From Fremontodendron californicum (lineage: Eukaryota; Streptophyta; Magnoliopsida; Malvales; Malvaceae), in the NCBI GenBank assembly GCA_030761205.1, contig JAULJL010000035.1, positions 11,178,001 through 11,242,000 of the forward strand: DNA of 64,000 bases, given 5' to 3'. The notes beneath the pieces were generated by a model that was not told the DNA's origin, did not search any database, and saw only the letters and a list, made by a program, of their open reading frames with translations. Both the position numbers and the translations under genes were made by a program. Positions 56,663 to 64,000 of the stretch are shown here, one piece after another; the first letter of the stretch is position 1, and each line of letters begins with the position of its first letter.

Positions 56663-57581
56663 TGTTGGATATCAATGTATTATTTTGGGTGTATATATAC
56701 AAAATATGTATAATAATACGTAAGTTGTCGTAACTACATACACGGTGTATAATTAACATACACAATTGATATCAAAATTGTATGAGAAATTAGTCTGATT
56801 ATACCCCCACTTAAAGAGGAAGAAAAGTTGGTTGTTGGTGTGGTTGGTTGTCAATTCTACGTAGAACTAAGATTGACTTTTGCTTATAGTTTATATAAGC
56901 TAGTGTTCCATGTTGGGTTGGAACTCAAGTGGCACCCAAGTTTTGTGGTGGGTGAGGACCTACACAACTTGGGCTGGACCACACAAGCGCGCTGCACGCC
57001 GGGCCGGGCTGGGTCGGACTGGACCGAGACCTGGGCTTGGGTCAGCAATATTCTTTTTGCTGCCCAGCTGAACCAACATTATTTTGTCCGATTAATTGTG
57101 ACTGTTCGGTCCTGGACCAAACCAGTAAGGTCAGCATTTTGGTTGTCCCTTTTCGGATCAGTCATGCCGGTTCGGTGCTGTGTATGACCGAACCGGTTCG
57201 CCTCTTGGGTTGTGTCTGTTTTGACCGAACAGACTCCTTCCAACTGGTGTACCTTTCTGAATTGGTTTCTTTCCCTCTATAAATACAGACTTCCAGAGTC
57301 TTTTGTACACACAAATTCACTACATATTTTTCTGATTGAGAGAGAGTCTAACATTTTTTCCGATTCGCTGTGTTGCCTCGAGTGTACCCTCTAGAGCAAC
57401 GTTATCGAGGAGGTCTGGGAGACGATTTACATCAATCTACAAGCACCTTAGAGGCAGGCAAAATTCGTCTTAAGGTCAGAGGTGAAACCTTGACTCGATA
57501 TTGATTTTATCAAATCAATTTTCTGTAAGTGTCTTTATATTCGGTTTATTATATAGTATATAGCAAATATTTTTCCTAACA
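56663..57581 (+). repeat. Copia-2 5' LTR
   Basis: 919 bp. The promoter has CCCTCTATAAATACAGAC (TATA near 57277). The ORFs across 56828-57394 are LTR sequence and have counterparts in the other LTR. Confidence 0.92.
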
Positions 57582-58586
57582 AGCTTAGGACGAATTTTTT
57601 TGTTAATCTTTGTTTGTTATATACTGTTATATCGGTTAGTTTATATATACTGTTTTTTATACGTACTTCTTTTGAGTGACAGAATATATGTTCTTTAGTT
57701 GTTAAGCCTAATATATATATACATTCTGTTGATCGTTATTTACTTACTGACTTCTTCATATTTGTTATATAGTGCAAGTGTTATTATATATATATTATAT
57801 CTGTTATATATATTAGGTTGTTGTTAACGCTACTGTTAGTAACATATACTTTCATATTGTTTGGTTTTTATATATAAATTACATACTGTTAGTATTTTAT
57901 ATATATATTTTTATAATAGTATACTACTACTTACTAAAGACGATTTTTATTCAAATCGGTTTTAACATTACTGTATGATAGCAGTGTTATATATATATAT
58001 TTTTTACAATACATACGGACTTCATTGTTATATATATTGTTTAAGTAACTTTTTTATATATTCTTATATATCGCTACAGTAGATATACTCATATATATAT
58101 ATATATATATAATATTGTTTGTTGTAATATATATCAGTAAGCTTTATGAGTTATGTTGAAAAGTTTGTTATATTTTTTATTTATATTCATATATTGTCTA
58201 GTGAATTTCAGTACTATATGATATATTGATTATTTGTTGTAATATATATATATTGATATATATAGTGTGGTTCGTTTGCTATATTTTTATACATACTGTT
58301 CATGTATAATATATATATATATATGTTATTTGAAAAAATTTATATTATATATGTTTGCTGTTGTAGTACATAATTTATATATTTATTTGTTCTAAATTTT
58401 ATAATATATATATTGTGTGCGATTTTACATATAGCTTACAATATATATATATATATATATTGAAAGCTTATGTTATATTGTTTTGAGAGCATATATATTG
58501 TGTTATATATGCTATTAGTGATCATATATATTGTTTGTATTATATTGTGATATATTACATATATATATTGTGTTGTTCATGTAATA

Positions 58587-58621
<35 letters not shown>

Positions 58622-58767
58622 TTACGTGGTTATACATGTTATAACACATATAGAACGATATATAGTTTGTGAACATATTGCTTAGATACCTACTGTTTAT
58701 GTATTGGCTTTATACACTGTTCTATAAAACTGTATGAAAGTTGATCCTGTTATTTTTGAAATAACAG
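57582..58767 (+). other. Copia-2 leader, TA-microsatellite rich
   Basis: Long runs of TATATA occur at about 58092-58112, 58308-58324, 58440-58461 and 58583-58622, joined by TGTTATAT-type words. No coding signal before the gag ATG at 58768. Confidence 0.85.
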
Positions 58768-59620
58768 ATGGCCGAACAATCTACCGACAATGCTAGTGCG
58801 CCTGTAGTGCCACAACCTCTACATGTTACACATGGTGAGAGACCCGAGAAGTTCAGTGGTCTGGACTTCAAACGTTGGCAGCATAAAATGCTGTTCTATC
58901 TGACCACCCTCAACCTAGCCAGTTTTTTACGGGAGGAGGCCCCGGTTCCCAAAGAGGGAGAGACCGATACTACTGTTGTAGCCTCGGTGGAAGCATGGAA
59001 GCACTCTGACTTCCTATGCAAGAACTATATCCTCAATGGATTAGACAACACGTTATACAACGTCTATAGTCCAATCAAGACAGCTAGAGAGCTGTGAGAG
59101 TCCTTAACAGAAAATATAGAACCAAGGATGCCGGCACGAAGAAATTTGTGGTTGGCCGGTTTCTGGATTTCAAAATGGTGGACTCAAAATCCTTGATTAG
59201 TCAAGTCCAAGAGTATCAATTACTCCTCCATGAGATAACTGCCGAAGGAATGATTCTTAGTGAATCATTTGAGACGGTGGCTTTGATAGAGAAATTACCT
59301 CTTTCGTGGAAGGATTTCAAGAACTATCTAAAGCACAAGAGGAAGGAGATGACTTTAGAGGACCTGATTGTTCAATTAAGGATCGAGGAGGATAACTGTG
59401 GTTCAGAAAAGAGGGTTAAGGTTCAGACCATGGAAGCCAAGGCGAATGTTGTTGAACATTCGAAGTGACCAACAAGAGAAAATATGTTGGTTCAAGTTCT
59501 TCCCAAGCTAATAAGGGAACAGATTTCAAGAAGTTCACGGAAACTTTATTCAAATGCAACATGCCCGGACATTGTGCAAAGGACTGTCGTTAGAACAAGA
59601 AAAAAAAAGCTCAAGCCAAC
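58768..59620 (+). pseudogene. Copia-2 gag with nonsense codon and frameshift
   Basis: Begins MAEQSTDNASAPVVPQPLHV with FSGLDFKRWQHKMLFYLTTL, the UBN2/retrotran_gag start of copia Gag. The expected W of ELWESLNRKY is TGA at 59095-59097, and the frame shifts a few codons later. The second half reads VGRFLDFKMVDSKSLISQVQ and LPLSWKDFKNYLKHKRKEMT. The zinc knuckle at 59555-59590 reads FKCNMPGHCAKDCR, keeping only part of the CCHC pattern. Confidence 0.88.
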
Positions 59621-60740
59621 CTAGTTGATGATTATGAGATTGATCTCGCTGCTGTTATGTCACAAGTGAACTTGGTGGAAAACCCTAAGACATGGTGGGT
59701 TGACACCGGGGCCACTTGTCACGTATGTTCTGGAAGGAAGAGTTTCTCCGAGTACAAAGAAGCTGCTGATGATGAGCAACTATTTATGGGACACTCTACG
59801 TCTTGCAAGGTACGAGGCCATGGAAAGGTGATACTCAAGATGACTTCCGGAAAAGAACTTACGTTGAACAATGTTGTTCATGCTCCTGAAATTCAAAAGA
59901 ATTTGGTTTTCGGCTTTCTGTTGAGCAAGAATGGGTTTAGGCTTGTTTTCGAGTCTGATAAAATTGTACTCACTAAAAGTGGGATATTTGTGGGTAGAGG
60001 ATACTTATGTGATGGGCTTTTTAAGCTCAATGTAATGGCTGTTGTGCCAAAAAACAAAAAATAATAATAAGATTATTACTTCTGTTTATTTGAATGTGTC
60101 CTCTATTTTATGGCATGATAGATTAGGTCATGTAAATTACAAGACCTTGTAAAGAATCAGCAATTTGGATTTGCTTCGAAAAATTGTTTGAAATCCAAAT
60201 CTGCTAAGGCTCCTTTCTATTCAATAGAAAGAAGTAGTGAACCTCTAGATTAATTCACACTGATATCTGTTATTTAATTTTTGTGCAAACTAGAGGCGGT
60301 GAAAAGTATCAAATTACTTTTATTTGATGATTACACAAGATATTGTTATGTCTATTTTCTAAGAAGCAAAGACGAGGCTTTGGAAGTTTGTAAGCTCTTT
60401 AAAAATAAGGTCGAAAATCAACTAAGAAAGAAAATAAAGAGTGATAGAGGTGGTGATTATGATTCAATGTTTAATAAATTTTGTTCAAAATATGGAATCA
60501 ACATTCAAACCACTTTTCTTTATTCACCTCAACAATACGGTATTGCGAAACGCAAGGACCGAACATTGAAAGAAATGATGATCGCTTTGTTGATAAGTTC
60601 AGGGTTATCTCAAAACTTGTGGGGGGAGGCTATTTTAATAGCTAATTATATTTTAAATAAAAAATACCCCACAAGAAATAAGACAAGACACCATATGAAT
60701 TATGGAAGGGTCAAGGATCATCCTATAAATGCACGAAAGT
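59621..60740 (+). pseudogene. Copia-2 protease and integrase, broken
   Basis: Protease is open at 59657-60064, with KTWWVDTGATCHVCSG (D-T-G catalytic triad) and LNNVVHAPEIQKNL. The pre-integrase region (60070-60260) has WHDRLGHVNYK followed by stops. Integrase (60281-60742) shows LLFDDYTRYCYVYFL, IKSDRGGDYDS and GIAKRKDRTLKEMM. The third catalytic residue, normally Glu in the A-E-R-K-N-R block, is Lys here. The following part LWGEAILIANYILNK is normal. Confidence 0.87.
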
Positions 60741-61360
60741 GAGGGCGTGTCTTGCGAAGGTATCGGTTTCTCTGGCTTAAAAGGTTATAATAGGACCTAA
60801 AACTATGTATGGTGCCCCAGTCCTTGAGGACAAGAGAAGGATATGTGAGAAAATGTCAACTTTATGCAATAAGGGTACTCAGGTATAATCTTGTCGTCAA
60901 TGAAGGTATCAACATAGTAAGTGGGGAAGAGTGTCATGGTATGGTATCGTCATGCCTTGGTGCTACCATGACTACCCCATTTTGAAGCAGAGGATGAGAC
61001 TTTGTCCATGGGATCGGTGATCCCTATTGGTGCCAATAGTGGCACTGTATTGCCAGAAGAAGCGGAATGGCTTCGAAAGTTTAGAAGATATTCCAAGTTG
61101 GCCGAAACCTGTGCCTGCAATTTGTATACATTGCGATAGCCAATCTGCAATTGGTAAGGCACAAAGTTGTTTGTATAACGGTAAATCTCAACACATTAGT
61201 CGAAGACATAATACCATTAGACAGTTGCTCTTAAATGGAATTATCTCTATTAATTATGAAAAATCAAAGGATAATGTAGCATGCTTACGAAAAGGTTTAA
61301 CAAGAGAGCAAGTAAATAAATCATCGAGGGGAATGGGTTTTAAGCCTATAAATTAAAGTT
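60741..61360 (+). pseudogene. Copia-2 RT remnant and RNase H end
   Basis: The region 60770-61030 has only short traces of pol. From about 61065 it reads RKFRRYSKLAETCACNLYTL in one frame. The 61027-61356 frame reads AICIHCDSQSAIGKAQSCLY, SQHISRRHNTIRQLLLNGII and LRKGLTREQV, which is the C-terminal half of copia RNase H. The YVDD-containing core of reverse transcriptase was not found and appears deleted. Confidence 0.75.
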
Positions 61361-61942
61361 ACATAATGGCAACCCAATCTAGTTGACTGGAGATCCCAAG
61401 ATCTACGTTCAAAGGGACAACTGAGTTATGTTAACTTAGTGTGAGCACTAAAAGAGTTAAACACTCTAATCCATTCCTATGATGAAATTAGTGCTGACTA
61501 CAAAGGAGTTAGGATAAGCTATGCTTTTAATGATTCTTATAGCTTGATAAAATCAAGTGTGGTATTGCAAGACACTCTTAATAAGCAATCACTTATTATG
61601 AGTAAGAAACGTGGCCACTTCTATGAGAATTAATTAGGCTAAATTCTCTAGAGTACTCAAAGAAACCAAGCAAAGTCCGGGGCCAAAATGAACACAACTG
61701 TGAGAACCGAAGATGTTCAAAGAGGAATTGCGTGATAACTATTGTCTTGGTTTACACGAAAGGCTGAATAGTTCAAGACATCATGTTCATTAGTTAGCCG
61801 AGTAAATCCGATAGTTATCGCTATGAAAGGTTCAAAGCCAAAAACTACCTATCTTGATACAATTACTCTTCAGAGTTACTCTTTCTCAATTTTCGAGTCT
61901 GTTTGTCGGTTTAATCAGACAATTTCCATTGATGTGGGGGAT
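61361..61942 (+). other. Copia-2 3' untranslated region and polypurine tract
   Basis: Non-coding. Ends with GATGTGGGGGAT immediately before LTR2. Confidence 0.75.
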
Positions 61943-62876
61943 TGTTGGATATCAATGTATTATTTTGGGTGTATATATATGAAATACGTATAACAATACA
62001 TTGGTTGTCGTAACTACATACACGGTGTATAATCAACATACACAATTGATATCAAAATTGTATGAGAAATTAGTCAGATTATAACCCTACTTGAAAAGGA
62101 AGAAAAGTTGATTGTTGGTGTGGTTGGCTGTCAATCCCACATAGAACTAAGATTGACTTTTGCTTATAGTTTATATAAGCTAGTGTTCCATGTTGGGTTG
62201 GGCCCCAAAGGGTACCCAAGTTTTGTGGTTGGTAAGGACCTAAACAACTTGGGCTGGACCACACACGCGCGCGCTGCCGCCGCCGAGCCGGGCTGGGCTG
62301 GGCTGTGTCGGGTCAAGTCAGACCGGGACTTGGGCTTGGCTCAGCAATATTCTTTTTGCTGCCCAGCCAGACCAACATTATTCTGTCCGATTAATTGTGA
62401 CTGTTCGGTCCTGGACCAAACCAGTTAGGTCTGCATTTTGGTTGTCCCTTTTTTGGATTACTCATTGCGATTCGGTGCTGGGTATGATCGAACCGATTCG
62501 CCTCTTGGGTTGTGTCTGTTCTGACCGAACAGACTCCTTCCAACTGGTGTACCTTTTCGAATTGGTTTCTGTCCCTCTATAAATACAGACTTCCAGAGTC
62601 TGTTTTGTACACACAAATTCACTGCATAATTTTTTGATTGAGGGAGAGTCTAACATTTTTTCCGGTTCACTGTGTTGTTTCTAGTGTGCCCTCTAGAGCA
62701 ACGTTATCGAGGAGGCCTAGGAGACAATTTGCATCAATCTGCAAGCACCTTAGAGGCAGGCAAAATTCTTCTTAAGGTCAGAGGTGAAATCTTGACTCGA
62801 TATTGATTTTTTCAAATCAATTTTCTGTAAGTGCCTCTATATTCGGTTTATTATATATCAAATATTTTTCCTAACA
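61943..62876 (+). repeat. Copia-2 3' LTR
   Basis: 934 bp. It matches LTR1 with scattered substitutions and small indels, clearly more diverged than the gypsy-LOG LTR pair. It has a GC-rich CGCGCGCGCTGCCGCCGCC stretch near 62270. Confidence 0.92.
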
Positions 62877-63417
62877 AAAAAATCGTTATGACAATTATCA
62901 AAGATTTTCACACGTTTTTTTTCCTATTTTTTTTTATTATTTTGAGAATATTCAAGAAAAAAAAATGAAGTAAGAAATAACAAGAAAAGAAAAAGAATAA
63001 TAAAAGGAATTGATATGGATTGGCCTAATTTTGGGTTCCAAGGCCCAATCCAAAAATCTTAACCCATTTAGCAATTTGAATCCCAAAATCCAATAAAGAT
63101 CCAATATCTAATTCAAATACCAAACGTAACTTTAGGGTCCAATAAATTTAAAAGCCCAAAAGATGGACTTCAAATCATTTTAATAAAAAAAATTAACTCT
63201 CAATTTATGAAATCGATTTTAGTCTCTGATTTGAATTAAACACTATTTGATTCAAATTAAAAGTTCTCGAAAGAAATTAATTTGACAATTAAGTGCAATT
63301 TAATTCAAATTAAAATATATTTTTAAAGATAACAAGCAAAATTGGATGCCTACGTAATGTACAAATCATTATAATAATATACACATATCAATAACCTATT
63401 TTATATATGTAGACACC
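62877..63417. other. No gene seen; AT-rich spacer
   Basis: Contains GATTGGCCTAATTTTGGGTT and its near-inverse CAAGGCCCAATCCAAAAATC (63014-63057), a small hairpin-like pair. Otherwise unremarkable. Confidence 0.4.
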
Positions 63418-64000
63418 TAATTTTGTTCGGACCACTAAAACAGGTATGTTTTCTTCCTAAATTGAGGTTTTCAGAATGTAAAAAGACCTTTTTCATCCTG
63501 CAGGTGGTACTCCGAGACTTAGTTTAAGAAGGTGAGCATAAAAAGTCAACCCCGAAAAAGTCAACCCTTAAAAGTCAACTACTAAAGAATTTTGATAATC
63601 CGAGGTCTACATTGAAAGATATGTAGTTCAGAAGTTGGGATTTGGAGATTCAGTAGAAAGAAAACCCTAATCCAAGAAGTTTGGGAAAAAGTGCTTAAAC
63701 GATCGAATTGGTCGAAATTGAAGGATCCAAATGAAAGATAAGCACTGACTACGGGTATTGGAGAAGTCACTTGCAAGAAAAACCGAAAGAAAAGTCAATC
63801 CGGGGGAAACCGAGAATTAGGGTTTTTAGTGGATTTCAGTGAATTTAGGAAGAATCACAGAAATAGCCCGACTTGGTAAGAACAAAGCGCCCAATGGATG
63901 AGGAATGATTAAAAAGGGATAGCCCAAGGCTCAGTTTGAAGAAAATCTGAAAATTAGACTTGTTTTGAGCAAAACCGGGTTTCGGAGGCAAAAGTGCAAA
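63418..64000 (+). mobile_element. Start of a Tat/Ogre-like LTR, plus orientation, cut by window end
   Basis: Begins TGTAGACACCTAATTTTGTT at 63418 and follows the reverse complement of 51794 downward (GGTGGTACTCCG, CGAAAAAGTCAACCC, GAAAACCCTAATCC). The same LTR family as 44.4-51.8 kb, with moderate divergence. The rest of the element lies beyond the window. Confidence 0.85.

Larger units (their letters stand above)
56663..62876 (+). mobile_element. Ty1/copia retrotransposon, defective, most RT missing
   Basis: LTRs at 56663-57581 and 61943-62876 begin TGTTGGATATCAATG and end TTTTTCCTAACA. A purine tract GATGTGGGGGAT abuts the second. The flanking bases GAAAA and AAAAA match at four of five positions. 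The interior runs leader, gag, protease, integrase and RNase H in copia order. I found no clear tRNA primer site behind LTR1 (AGCTTAGGACGAA follows). The coding parts carry nonsense and frameshift changes, and the RT core is deleted between about 60780 and 61030. Confidence 0.9.

Noticed and set aside
56828..57394. ORFs of 60-119 codons in the copia-2 LTR
   Set aside because: LTR sequence with a parallel in the second LTR (62108-62582). GC-rich patches give chance frames.
56658..62881. Exact 5-bp target duplication for copia-2
   Set aside because: Flanks GAAAA and AAAAA match at only four positions in an A-rich context, so they carry little weight.

Overview
The window is nuclear DNA of a flowering plant, most likely a eudicot. 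It is AT-rich, and it carries plant-type LTR retrotransposons of both superfamilies, CACTA transposons, MITEs, a plant LINE and a single-exon plant cytochrome P450. Almost all of it is nested transposable elements. The only convincing resident host gene is a CYP94C-type P450 at 16.0-17.5 kb on the minus strand.

Layout: 1-2.3 kb is the broken 5' half of a LINE (minus), with its endonuclease fused directly to the C-terminal zinc-binding domain. 3.55-12.31 kb is a whole CACTA transposon with matching terminal inverted repeats and a 3-bp target duplication. Its four-exon TNP2-type transposase gene reads through without a stop. 12.9-15.7 kb holds two MULE-type MITEs and a probable PIF/Harbinger-like element. 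The P450 follows. 17.9-27.5 kb holds an ABCC (MRP-type) transporter gene fragment lying between CACTA-like ends, probably a Pack-CACTA capture. A TRIM element (18.1-19.6 kb) and a decayed Ty1/copia element (20.0-26.5 kb) split it into three pieces.

27.5-32.3 kb contains decayed pieces of at least one more CACTA element. Its terminal region is interrupted twice. The first interruption is an 11.8-kb Ty3/gypsy (Athila-like) element at 32.28-44.13 kb. The second is a long Tat/Ogre-like LTR, probably solo, at 44.38-51.79 kb, which contains a nearly perfect 1.6-kb tandem duplication. The gypsy element is the most unusual object here. Its LTRs, primer binding site and polypurine tract run on the minus strand, while its pol gene runs on the plus strand. 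In the sense of its LTRs it carries an intact, intronless LONELY GUY (LOG) cytokinin-activating enzyme gene. Its two LTRs differ at about 17 sites in 2 kb, so the insertion is young.

52-56.6 kb is AT-rich and holds simple, inverted and tandem repeats. 56.66-62.88 kb is a Ty1/copia element that has lost most of its reverse transcriptase. The window ends inside another LTR of the Tat/Ogre-like family, in plus orientation. I saw no rRNA, tRNA or CRISPR array.
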